A stretch of 64,000 nucleotides of DNA from Gautieria morchelliformis (taxonomy: Eukaryota; Basidiomycota; Agaricomycetes; Gomphales; Gomphaceae). The notes below the pieces were generated by a model, which had not been told where the DNA came from, searched no databases, and was given only the letters and a program-made list of their open reading frames with translations. Made by a program: the position numbers and the translations under genes. The DNA lies in NCBI GenBank assembly GCA_015179125.1, contig WHVA01000079.1, forward strand, positions 124,001 to 188,000, in the 5' to 3' direction. Positions 1 to 10,934 of this stretch are shown here, piece by piece; within the stretch, counting starts at the first letter, position 1, and the number at the start of each line of letters is the position of its first letter.

Positions 1-234
1 AGGGCAAGAGCATTGAGATAAATGGCATCCAGTACATCGAGTAGAAATGTAGGAAGGATGTCATGAAGATTTGAGACCCAGTACCGTCGCGCAAAATCTG
101 CTGCCATGAGCGGTGCGTGAGGGTGACGTGGTGTGACTGGTGTCCATTCGTCGGCATTACCCCGGCGGAAGGGCAATTAATCATGCCGGTTGTTTCGGCA
201 ATGGATAGGTTTCGGTGATCGCCGGGTACGCACC

Positions 235-242
235 TATATAAT
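235..242 (+). promoter_or_regulatory. TATA-like box upstream of the first gene
   Basis: TATATAAT lies about 104 bases before the ATG at 346. A pyrimidine-rich stretch (CTTCC, CTTTCAAC, CTTTTTCTCTTCC) runs into the start codon, which is typical of fungal core promoters and transcription start regions. Role inferred from position and composition only. Confidence 0.4.
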
Positions 243-345
243 CAAGCAAGTTCGACATTCCTAGAGGCGGAGTCCCAATCTAACATTCCCCCGCTACTTC
301 CAACTGCCCGCACTTTCAACTTCCCACCTTTTTCTCTTCCATACC

Positions 346-1076
346 ATGGCCCTCAAACGTAAACTTGAAGTCGAGGTCGACGCTGAGGAAGCTTCCTATG
401 TGCGAATCTCCAGTTCGTCACGTCAGACCTTGTTCTCACGCGTCGTCCCTAGCGTCCCATGAAACAACTCCGAGTCACATCTGTCCAGAGTACCGCCATG
501 CACCAGGCGGACGTTGCCATGGGGGACGCGTCTTACGAGCCCCCTTCCGCGTCGACAAGCGAGTTCGACTCTGATGCATCAAGTGCGTAACCGTTTGGGT
601 CGTTATATGCGCCGTGATATATTCCCCGTCCAGCGTCAATCCCCGCGTTCGACATGTATCCCTTTCCGTCGTATGAGCCAAGCGGCGTGCAAATGGATGG
701 GGTAACTGAGTCTTTTGTTCACTCGCCTTCCGAATCTCGCACTAGCTCGAATGCGTCTGAAGGGAGCAAGCCCTGTCTTGGCTTGATGCAGCCGAAGCCG
801 TCTTTCGTGCACAACGTGTAAGGCCTTGTTCATTGAATCGATCAATTCGTTTTATTCTTCATTTCATGGTTGGCTAATTTGCAAATGTTGATTTCACAAG
901 CTCCAACTGCTACCAGATTCCTCGCCTCCGCGTGTCGTGCGAATCAGGCATCGGTGGCCAGCGCACCCTCTGGACACAGTAAATACTTTCAAGTTTGATT
1001 GGTGACGGGTCATGCTGATTGTGAGCTGTGTAGATGCGACCAGTGTGGGGCCATCGACATGATCGACCGTTACTAA
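346..1076 (+). CDS. Small conserved fungal protein with C-terminal CxxC motif, function unknown
   Basis: Five exons join in one frame: about 346-399, 453-582, 634-817, 901-978 and 1034-1076, with introns of 51-83 nt that all have GT..AG ends. The start is MALKRKLEVEVD. The middle is rich in Ser, Pro and acidic residues (GVQMDGVTESFVHSPS). The end is NCYQIPRLRVSCESG, then GGQRTLWTQCDQCGAID. From memory this resembles a family of short uncharacterised basidiomycete proteins that start MALKRK and end in a GQRxxW..C-x-Q-C-G-A-I motif. The C-terminal cysteines (one near CYQ, one in RVSC, then C-x-x-C) could bind metal, which is inference. No signal peptide or membrane segment is visible. Exon joins rest on frame continuity only. 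Confidence 0.7.
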
Positions 1077-2044
1077 AGGACCCATGCTGTTCCCCTTCAA
1101 GTTCAACACCACCCGTACCATCTTTCGACCCCGCCAATTCCCATCCTGCCGACCCATATTTACTTCCCTACCCACTTCCACCCTTCAACTTTCGTCTCTC
1201 CCTACCGCCTTCTGTCTCGAAAATATCCTATCCACCGCCCACCAGCATCACCTGCCAACATTTGACTCTTATCCCAGCTTATCTCTGCCTCGCCGACTCT
1301 CCTCCAGCCATTTCGACTTGCTCTCGATCGACTTTCCGCCCGCCCACCCTCGACCACATCGACGTGTAAAAAAAATGTCTCAATAGTCAGCACAGATCAG
1401 CAGCTCGACATTCCCGAACCTGTTCACCGTTCATCTCCGACACTCGCCAGCTTTGCTATAGTCACTACCTCTGCCATCACCGTCAACATTGGTACACTCC
1501 AACGTAAAGTAGGTCCAGTATTTTTTTCTGTTATATCCACCATATCCCCTGCGGACTGTCCACACGCCAATCGACACCCCACTGTTTGCTTGGGCTAACA
1601 TATCTTGCTGAATGTTGTTTGTACATCTCAATGTATGGTTATCAATATGAGATATTCGTCGAATTGTCTCATAGGCGAATACCTTCCGCAAATGACTGTC
1701 GCATACGATAGAACATTGTCATTCTTGCGAGGTGCTGGTCGAGCACTTGCCGTGAATGTATGCTTTAATCGACGCACACGTGGTTTTCCATGCAGTGCAT
1801 GGGCCGCGGGGCCTTTTAACGTCCATGTCGTTCCTTCCGGGACTTCTTTGCTATCAAATGGAAGGCGAGTGCACAGGACAGGTCTGGGTCAGGTACGGTA
1901 TCCCTGGCTGCTATGCTATGTATTGCTCGACGCACAAGGATCACGCTCTTATTGCTGTCAATCCTCGACGTCGTGAGCGTCTGCTTTACTAGAAGGCACC
2001 CGATATAAGTTCTTGGAATCACATATACTGTTTCCAACGGACAC
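1077..2044. other. Intergenic, no gene recognised
   Basis: Pyrimidine-rich sequence with short ORFs on both strands and no recognisable protein similarity. It probably holds the 3' end of the upstream gene and the promoter of the mannosyltransferase gene that starts at 2045. Confidence 0.4.
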
Positions 2045-3642
2045 ATGGGTTCCCTGCGATACCGGTTGTTCGCTATATGGCTCTTTGCTTGTATCTGTCT
2101 GGTCACTCTCTATCTTCGTCAATCTGGCACTGGCGCGAGGCTATTAACTTGGAATGGCACCGTGGCTGTTCTTGAGGAGCCCCAGCCAAATGCTGTGATC
2201 GTCATGCTGGTCGCACCATCGCGCATAACGCGTGGGTTGTCTGCTCCTGAGACGAACTCTCGAGTGGTGTAGCTAATCCGCGCAATGGACAGAGGCCATG
2301 GTGGCTCTTAGGAATATCGAGGACCGTTTCAACCGACGTCTCAAATATCCCTACGTTGTTTTTACAGAGGCAGCCATCACCGAGGCGATACAAAGTAAAG
2401 CTGATTGGATAACTGAGGGGCGGACTACTTTCGGTGCGGGTGAGCAGATCTCCTTTTCAAGTGCTTATATCACGCCTTCGTTTTAGCCGACTTGCCTCCG
2501 GACATGTGGGATCCTCCTGAGTTCTTGGACAGCGATAAAATCCAAGAATCCATGAAGACAATAGGGTTTTTTGTACCCATGGAAATTTGAGGGTAGTAGC
2601 TGACATGCGCTGCAGATTCTCTCTAGGATATCGATCAATGTGTCGATTCTACTCGGGATTTTTCTGGCGACATCCCGCAATCGTGCAGTACGACTGGATC
2701 TGGCGCCTGGACTCTGATATCGAGTTTCACTGTGATGTTGTATGTGAACTTTTTCTTTACCTCTGCATATGTATACACAGTGCACCAGCCATACGATCCC
2801 GTCGTTCGCATGCGTTCGGCCGAAGCACTTTACGGTTGGTTTGTTTTCCCTTGCCAAGTCAAGCCTCATCTTTTCCCAAGGCTTCGTTCAGGTTGCAGAT
2901 GATGCACTCTGGGTCCAGCCATCCCTTGCTGGAAATATCTCTGCTTTCATGGCTAAAAATGCTCGTCTTCTTCCCCCGAATGCAAATCATGCATTCTCTT
3001 GGCATGATGTGGGGAAAGCATTGAGGGGTGAGGCCAACGGTGAGGATTGTACTATGAAAGCATTTTATGTGGGTTTTTCTCTTTGGCCTTGTGAGGGAGT
3101 AACCCACCTTGTGTTATGGTGATAGAATAATTGGGAGATATCGCATCGAAGCCTTTGGTCGAGTGAACTCTACATGTCCTTCTTTGAGCACCTCGACCGT
3201 GCGGGCGGTACGCCTTTCTCGCGTTCTCTTCAGTCGAGCAACTTGACACCCATCCTTGGTATAGGGTTCTTCTATGAACGCTGGGGTGACTCGCTTGTCC
3301 ACTCACACGGTGTCTCGATGGCTTTACAGGCCAATCAAGTCATGCAGTTTGAAGATATGGGGTACTATAGCACATTTGAGTCGAAATTTAATACTAATTT
3401 GGTCCCAATAGGTATGAGCATCAGCAATGGCCGTACGATTGCCCATCACTGAATCGCTGCACATGTGTTCGAGACTCCGTGGTGGAGCGTAAGTCGAATC
3501 TATCTAAGTCTAACGCCGGTTCTGATCTATTCATTCTTACATAGAGTTTGATTCCCAAGGAAACCGGTAGGTGTAAGCCATCGAAGATGATATTAGAACC
3601 AACACTGTCATGTATAGGTGGTTTAATGCTAGTAGGCCATGA
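2045..3642 (+). CDS. GT15 (KTR/KRE2-type) alpha-1,2-mannosyltransferase, copy 1
   Basis: Predicted Golgi type II membrane glycosyltransferase that adds alpha-1,2-mannose from GDP-mannose to N- or O-linked glycans. The N-terminus has a short cytosolic stretch and one membrane anchor (LFAIWLFACICLVTLYL). Family landmarks follow in order: NAVIVMLVAPSR, ALRNIEDRFNRRLKYPYVVF, MCRFYSGFFWRHP, YDWIWRLDSDI, DDALWVQPSLAGNISAF, NNWEISHRSLWSSELY (the family's invariant N-x-E-I segment), FYERWGD, QFEDMGYEHQQWPYDCPS and CTCVRD. At least seven short introns are needed. The stop seen near 2587 lies in an intron (GT at about 2565, AG before TTCTCT), so the gene need not be broken. The last exon ends WFNASRP-stop. 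It forms a tandem pair with the gene at 4577. Subfamily and acceptor are not resolved. Confidence 0.82.
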
Positions 3643-4576
3643 AGCATTTCCGGCCAGCTGCCCATACGTGGCGTCGGTGACCAGTCTTGACATATGTAGC
3701 GCGGTATTCGTTGGCAGGCCCGGAGGTCGCCGACGGCGGTGCAGGCGTCTGGCTTGTTGATTTGCCCTCAACGCTACTGAGCCCATCCTGTCACCGTGAT
3801 TACATCTTTGCCTCGGCCTCGCACCTGAGAATGCAGATTTTATTGCAATTGGACTGTTGCCTCTACAGTGGAATATTACTGTAATGGCGCCCTTCAACGG
3901 TCGGCGTGGGGGGGGAGTTGCAGGTATAGAGCTGCAGCAAATCCAGTCTCAGAAGAGCTGTGCTGTCTGGCAGACATGCCATAACCGTGGCGAAACGTGT
4001 CTCAAGCCTCTGGACGGTCGTAAATATATCGTTGTTTAGTAGTATAATACTATCCTGCTACCCGCCAGCCGGTGCTTGAGTACGGGGTGCGTATGCCAGT
4101 GCTAGTGGGGAGTCCTGATCTGAGCTCACCGAAGACAGTTACTCGACTGGAAAAGATGGTACAGATGCGAGGAACCGTGGCCGCGGCCGGGGGGGGGGGG
4201 GGGGGGCGCCGCTCTTTCTCCAAAGGTTCGACCATTACACAATTTCTGTTCCTCCTGGGCTGGGGGATTTATTAATATTAGTTATGTAGTACTATTAAGT
4301 ATCATGCGCGCCTGGCGGCCGGTGCCTTTTTCCCTGGAGATCGGAGTCGCTGATCCCGGGCGACTGGAAACGCCTCTCAGTAACATTGGTTATTGGCACG
4401 AAAACAAAGATGGCAGGTATAGAGTGCCCTCTGGGAGTTATATATGTCTGAATGCCCAGGCCTGTTCCTTGTCATGCGAGACTGTTGGTACCTTTCGCGT
4501 TCGCGCGCGTGCGAGCGTCTGCCCCCTACAAGATGCTCGATACTTTGAAGCCTCACATCTTGTGTCTAACTGCCGC
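3643..4576. other. Spacer between the two mannosyltransferase genes, with a G18 tract
   Basis: No coding sequence recognised. The spacer contains a run of 18 G at 4189-4206 between two GC-rich flanks and AT-rich stretches near 4265-4300. It presumably holds the copy 1 terminator and the copy 2 promoter. Confidence 0.4.
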
Positions 4577-6205
4577 ATGGATTCTCAGCTGCGATATCGA
4601 CTATTTATTATCTGGCTTTTGGCTTCCGGTCTCTGTCTGGTCGTTTTCTATCTCCACCAGTCTGCCAGTGGCACTACGGCATGGATGCTCACTTTAGGTT
4701 TGAATGGCACAAAGGCAGTCGTTGAAGAGCCGAGGCCTAACGCTGTGATCGTCATGCTTGTCGCGCCGTCGCGCATAATGCGTGCGTTGTCTGCTTCGGA
4801 AATACACTCGAGTGATCTGTAGCTAAAGCACGCACTGGAACAGAGGCCATCGTAGCTCTCAGGAATATTGAGGATCGTTTCAACCGTCGTCTCAAATATC
4901 CCTATGTTGTGCTGACTGAGGCAGCCATCACCGAAGCAGTTCGAGATAAAGTCGCTTGGGTAACTGAAGGAAGAGCTACTTTTGGTGCAGTATTGTATGC
5001 AATTTTATTGCTAAACGCTTACAGCACGTCCCTTTATTCAGCTGACTTGCCTCCGGACATGTGGGGAACCCCTGAGTTCTTGGACAGCGATAAAATCGAA
5101 GAATCCATTAAGACAATAGGGTTATTCGTACGCGCAGGGAACTGGGCGGTAGCTGACGCACGCTGCAGATTCTCTACAGCGTATCGATCGATGTGTCGAT
5201 TCTACTCAGGATTTTTCTGGCGACATCCCGCGATCATACAATATGACTGGATCTGGCGACTCGACAGTGATATTGTGTTCCACTGTGATGTTGTATGTGT
5301 ACTCTTTGTATCTCCACGCATATATTTACCCTGGCAGCCGTATGATCCTTTCGTTCGTATGCAGTCTGCCCAAGCGCTTTACGGTTAGTATACTGGACAC
5401 GTCTCATCTTGTCTCTCTCATCTTTCTCCAAAGGGTTTGTTCAAGTTTCAGATGATGCACTCTGGGTGCAGCCATCCCTCGCAGGAAATATATCTGCTTT
5501 TATGGCTACTCATGCTCATCTCCTCCCCCCTGACGCAAATCATGGGTTCTCGTGGCGTGACATAGGGAAGGCATTGAGAGGCGAGGCCGGCGGTGAGGAT
5601 TGGACTATGAGAACATTTTATGTATGTTCGACTCTTTGCCCCGGGAGCCACCAACCAAATTATAGTTGTCACGCTAGAATAACTGGGAGATCTCACATCG
5701 AACCCTTTGGTCAAGCGAACTTTACATGTCCTTCTTCGAGTACCTGGACCGTGCGGGAGGTCCCCTTCTCTTTTCCTTCGGTTTGGCGCTTGTGATTTAT
5801 TCCCAGTGTAGGATTTTTCTATGAACGCTGGGGAGACGCTCCTGTCCACTCACTCGGCGTATCAATGTCTTTGCGGGCTGACCAAGTAATGCAGTTCGAG
5901 GATATGGGGTATTATCACTTGTTGGTGTCCAAATAGACTGCTAATGATCTGTCGTCAAAGATATGAGCATCAGCGTTGGCCCTATGATTGTCCATCGCTA
6001 GCTCGCTGCACATGCGTTCGAGATTCCGTTATATTGGAGGGTGTGTCAAATCGTCTCTACAGCCAGGCAAATACCGAACGATTTATTTTCCAGAGTTTGA
6101 TTCTCACGGGAATCAGTAGGTTTTGAAATTTATTGACGAGGTGAGATACTAATCCTATGATACAGGTGGTTCAATGCCAGTATAGAGCATAGCTCTGAGT
6201 CATGA
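4577..6205 (+). CDS. GT15 (KTR/KRE2-type) alpha-1,2-mannosyltransferase, copy 2
   Basis: Tandem paralogue of the gene at 2045, with the same order of motifs and the same intron positions. The anchor is LFIIWLLASGLCLVVFYL. It is followed by NAVIVMLVAPSRIM, ALRNIEDRFNRRLKYPYVVL, MCRFYSGFFWRHP, YDWIWRLDSDI, DDALWVQPSLAGNISAF, NNWEISHRTLW, GFFYERWGDAPVHS and QFEDMGY. The last exon reads NQWFNASIEHSSES-stop. One difference: the intron after TEGRATF has a weakened donor. Copy 1 reads GCGG|GTGAGC, whereas here the matching bases are GCAGTATTG, and the unspliced stretch at about 4990-5041 is open in frame. Either another donor (G|GTGCAG) is used or the intron is retained as an insertion. The rest looks intact. 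Likely Golgi, same reaction as copy 1. Confidence 0.8.
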
Positions 6206-6455
6206 TATGCTCTGTCAAGTGCCGAACATACAGGAACGGCGCTGACATCTATGGCTAGTCATAATGCATAAGGATCAATGCATCCCTAAATTATGTTCGC
6301 GTTGATTCCTGGGTATAGTGTGCGGCAGCAGTGCGACTCAATGTGATGAACTCCGGCACTGAAGGGAAAGGAGTATTAAAAACAGAGATGCACATATCGA
6401 AATTTATTCATAGCCACTCGAGGTGCAGCAAAGACAGGCAGACGTGCATATGATG

Positions 6456-8008
6456 CTACGCTTCAACACGCTCGAGCTCGTAGGAACCGGAAGTCGAGGT
6501 GATCCGGTCCTCGGAGCGTGTAGCATCCGAGGGGTGGCCCAACGTACGACCGCGCCAGCCGAAGATCAGCGTGCTCACTGCAGGTCGACCTTCGGCCTCG
6601 TTAACATCTCGCTCTGGTGAAGCGCGGAAGTTCAACGTGAGTCTGTCAATTACAGTGACGTCGAGACTGGAAGGACAGGCGGAGAGATGCGTCAGTTGTC
6701 CGTCATGGACCTGAGAAACGGGAATAATAATATACACGGTGGCAGGGCTGTGTAGCAACGTTTGAGGAGGTCAGCATTCTACAAGGTGCAAAAGTGTGTG
6801 TACAGGGCATTGGTGTCTTTTGAGTTCCGGCTGCCATGTACATGTTTCAGAGCAGCATCTGAGGATCAAGCGCACACGGCTCACCTGAGCATAAATATGA
6901 GCCTGCAAGAACGCACTTGTGGGCATGCGTGACTGTCAGGAGGTCTGGAGGCAGAGGTGACGAAGGAATCTAGAGCCGCCGTTGCGCAAGAAAGCCTGCT
7001 ACGTCTTTGCCATCGTGAGTGCGAACACGGAGGCGTCGAAGGTGAGGCCGAGGCCAAGGTAGGCCCCGGAGGGTTGTGCTCTGGGTGTGCAGGTGAGGCG
7101 TGAATACGGAAAGAAGACAAGGGGACTCGGACGTACATCAAGGGCGATATTGTGTATATAGAATCTGGAGTATGAGATCGGCAACGGGCTGTCATCTCAG
7201 ATTGGCAGTACTCGCGGCCGAATAACGGCGAGTAGGCCCGTAAATGGGATCGCTGTGAGCATGAAGGATTGGTTACTTACTTCGATGGTCCGAGGTGATC
7301 ACGGTTTGATCCTAGAAACGGAAACACCCAGATGCCAACGATACGACAAGATGAGAAGGCTACTTATATATATCGCATACACCCAGCGGGCGAAGGGAAA
7401 TGGTATTAAATACAGTGGGACACAAGTGGAAGGGCCGTACCGTAAGTTGAGCAGTACTTCTGGGAAGGCGAGGATGATGCCGGGTGCTAATGGTTGGAAG
7501 AGGGCGATTTTCTTGCATTTGAACAGATGGTCATTTATAGGTTACGAGACGTGGAGCGCCATTACGTCTGCGAGACAGTACGATCAATAGACCATGATAG
7601 GACTCACTTCGGGACTCCAGTTGGTGTGAAGGAAGGCTCGTGAAGAAGGGGAGGGGAAGAGAGCGATATACATAGTGCATACCAAACACGTAAAAATATC
7701 GAACCCAAGAAATATCAAAACCTAAAAGCGAGAGAAGTAGAGAAGTCCCACAAAAATAGGAACACGCTAGAGAATGTCAGGGGTGGTCATTGCATCTGCT
7801 TTGATCTGGTTTATCTGGCGCACCTAGCTCTCGCGGCCTTGTCCAGATATATTTCACCTGTACGTACCTGTGCTATCAGTGGGGCGGGTTTCCAATCAGG
7901 AATATGGCATTCTACCTCATCAGAAAAAGGAATCATGTGGTTGTACAGGAGAATGGTGAATGTCGCACATGGATAATACTGTCCAAGGGTCAATGTACCG
8001 AGATGCAC
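6456..8008 (-). CDS. Seven-helix membrane protein of the fungal DUF6533 type, possibly decaying
   Basis: Reverse-strand exons match the layout of a large agaricomycete family of orphan seven-helix proteins that begin with a DUF6533 domain. Exon 1 (about 8008-7905) encodes FTILLYNHMIPFSDE. Splicing GATGAG to GTGAAATATATCTGG gives SDEVKYIWTRPRELG, the family's diagnostic junction. Next comes a helix (LIFLGFDIFTCLVCTMYIAL), then GIILAFPEVLLNLR (about 7480-7440), VYAIYISSLLIL, and LGLTFDASVFALTMAKT (about 7060-7000). The last exon (about 6700-6456) starts VTVIDRLTLNFRAS and has the usual Ser/Thr-rich cytosolic tail, ending ELERVEA. One intron near 7440-7390 lacks an AG acceptor but stays open in frame. 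The region between 7000 and 6760 is not resolved. Receptor-like function is often proposed for the family, but no ligand can be read here. Confidence 0.58.
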
Positions 8009-8990
8009 GGATCAATGGCAAGCATGGGGTACTTGAGAAGCTGATTAGGTGTATCGAGTACACACACCTCCTGCCCTATAGAGACTAGCTGGTTTTCAGT
8101 GAGCTGAGGCGATGACATGCAGATGGATTATCAGCGGGTGATCGTATTCTGGGCTCAATAATCCCAGAAGTGAACTATAAGACTGTGCTCCCACGGTTTA
8201 TAGGAGCAGTGAATTCATGCACCAGCATAGATGAGAAATTCATGTGTTCATACAGCTTGAAACGGATGCAGCTATAAGCTAGCCTTGGCCGGTGGCAGCT
8301 AGTCATTTATCAAATCCTGGACGTAGAGCTGAGAAGGAAGGATAGTGCTGGTCATGTGAGAGGGCGGTTCAACGACAGAGTGCACGACGGGACCGGTATG
8401 AGACTGCGTGAGAAACAACGGAGATAGGGGCGACTAGAGTGCATGTCTTCAAGTTTGAACCAAGTTTCAGCCCTGATTTGGGACCTTCATGAAGTTATCC
8501 TTTCCGGCTTCACAAACCATGAGACCCTTGCCACACTGACTAACCGATAAGAGAAACAACAAGAGAAGTTCGATGCTCATCACTAAGTACCATCGTGCGA
8601 GCAATGAGCATGAGGCTGTGTGTGCTCATGGACGCGTTATGGTTCACTATGGGCGCCATGTGGTTTTACGCGACTTGGCACTTGAGGGGCGGCCATTTCC
8701 AAATCTGGATAAACTAGGCGGCCGACCGTGAATGGCAGCCATAGACCGTTGTTACCACTAGTTGGCTACTAAAGCACACAGGTTACCGGTTGCTGCATAA
8801 CAAGTCACCATGCAGTGACCGCGGCTGCCATGGTACTTACCACTGGCTCAAGTTCAAGCCTAGCAGAGGTGCGTCCAGACTCGACGTGTTTCTTTCATGA
8901 TGTGCTTTTTTTTTTTATCAAGTTATCCCTGTCTTAACTCCCATGTCGAGATTTCACACCTTCTGATCACTTCATACTAACCTTTCAACG
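8009..8990. other. Intergenic, no gene recognised
   Basis: No ORF above about 60 codons with recognisable similarity. Direct or inverted repeats are not obvious. It may contain the promoter of the minus-strand membrane protein gene. Confidence 0.4.
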
Positions 8991-8999
8991 GTATTATTT

Positions 9000-10920
9000 T
9001 CAAGTGCTGATGTCCCTCTAAGTATCTCTTTCAGAAGTACTGTTCGAGTTGCATGACGGAACCTGCTTCTGCCGCCCTGGAACAGCCTGCTTCATCGTGT
9101 AAGGCTACCGTAACGTGTACCGCTACAGAGACCGCAGATACTATTTGGAGCGAATCACCTCTGGGTGCGACAATACAGGCGGTATAACGGTGCATGCCTG
9201 GTCAATATGCTTCATCATGATGGGAGCCGGATAGATTCATTTACAACCACCATAACCGCAAGCAAGGTTCAGACGAGGTGGTCAGGGAAGTAGAAATCTT
9301 GCGGTAATATCTGATATGGTACACTACTGTCAGGTCTCTATACCTTTTCAATTCTGGGTCTGCTATACGCGAGATTCTCAAACGTGATATTTACTTAATC
9401 AGTCGTCCGAAGTTGTTTCGATGCGCTCATGTCCCTCTCTATTTTAGTGTCTGCTTTATGTCGATTCGCAGCACACACCACCGGCATCCGCAACGAAATC
9501 ATCGCAATGGTTGGCTGCCGACTTTCATTTTTTAGGTACCAATGATCTTCACTTGAGAAATATACCCACGCCAGCCTCGACGGTACGTCCTTGGTCGAGA
9601 TGCATCTGCTTCATGGCCACCGTAGGCCCAAGCGGGAATTGGACCGCGTGGGGTTACTAAACCGCGGTAGGATCCATCTCGAATGAGATTATACTATCGC
9701 GAAGTGCCCATACCTTCAAGAGTGCCCCTTCACTGCTATGGCGAGAAATTTCATCTGACTCACTTCACGCCTAAAGTTATTTCGATGTGCTTATTCCCCA
9801 TTTCATCATCTAATAAACCTCAGAGGGACATTTAAAAACCACCAACATCAATATTCCGACCCTCCGCAGCGAAACGATCCTGATGGTCGACTGTCGATCT
9901 TCAGCAGCTTTCTGGTTTTCTGAAGGGCCGGTCTGCATTTGAGATGTATGCGCATCAGGAGACACGTAGACGACTACCGAACAGTAATACAAAGGTATGA
10001 GCTTGATTGAGATGATTTTCTATCATGATGCTTGTATTATACCTGCCTTTTCTTTTGGACCAGGGCAGTCAGCAGAGATGTCGCGGTAGGCCACCATGAG
10101 GTGTCTCTACCATTCATATTGTCGTGCTGATTGCACCGAAATGGCAAAATTTCAAATCTGATTCATCTCACACAATCGTTGCGGTTATTCAGTGTGCTAA
10201 TTAATTTCCTTTCCCTGCTTCAGTCTCGGTTCATGTGAATGGCGTCAAACGCGCAGCAACGATACGGCCGCTACCACCAACATCCCATCACTCGCTGGAG
10301 CGACGTGACTGATGATCAACGCCCTCACATCGAAGTCGTTTTCAATTATAGCTGCCTGTGGCGTGATCAAGCGTGGTGCGGTGGTCTGTCGATCTGCAGT
10401 CGAGACGTATGCTCACCAGGGTGGGTGGATGTCAGCGACGTCGGTTAATGCGCGACAAAGGTATCCTTGGTTGAGCTGTATGTTCATGATGGGATATTTA
10501 TGCTATGGGCAAGCAGGAAATTGGACAGGGCACTCGGAAAGTTGGTGTTTCTGCTTGCAGCGAGGTGGCTCTGCATTCAGAGTGTCGCGTCTGATTACTG
10601 CCTGCCATAGGGAGATTTTTAAATTAATATGATTCAACATGCTTATGTCCCTCTTTTCTACTCAGTGTCGCCTCGACACGAATGCCTACCTTGGAGTCGG
10701 TCGAAATAACAGTGACGATCATTGATCACGTTTCTTGCCTTTCTAAGACGTTGGTTCCTTCGATCAGTAGCTGCCAACCAAGTGCGGTGCGACGGTATGC
10801 TGCATATCTGCAGGGGAGATATGTCCGCATCAGGACGTGTACACGTCTGCGCGCGTTGCGTAGGCAACAACAGTGTGTCAGCGGAGATGCAGCATATGAG
10901 GCATCATCGCGCCTTTGATA
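9000..10920 (+). repeat. Decayed tandem array of ~0.4 kb units with intron-3'-end-like starts
   Basis: Five units can be aligned by eye, starting near 9005, 9424, 9788, 10194 and 10639 (spacing about 364-445). Each begins with a variant of GTGCTNATGTCCCTC followed by a pyrimidine run and CAG or TAG, which reads like a branch point (CTNAT) plus splice acceptor. Later in units 3-5 a second shared block appears (GAGATGTATGCGCATCAGGA at about 9941, GAGACGTATGCTCACCAGGG at 10402, GAGATATGTCCGCATCAGGA at 10815). A CGGTAGG-type block near 9299, 9663 and 10083 supports units 1-3. The unit could be an intron plus exon of an expanded gene, or a non-coding satellite. No continuous reading frame was found. 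Confidence 0.5.
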
Positions 10921-10934
10921 TAATCATTCTTTAG

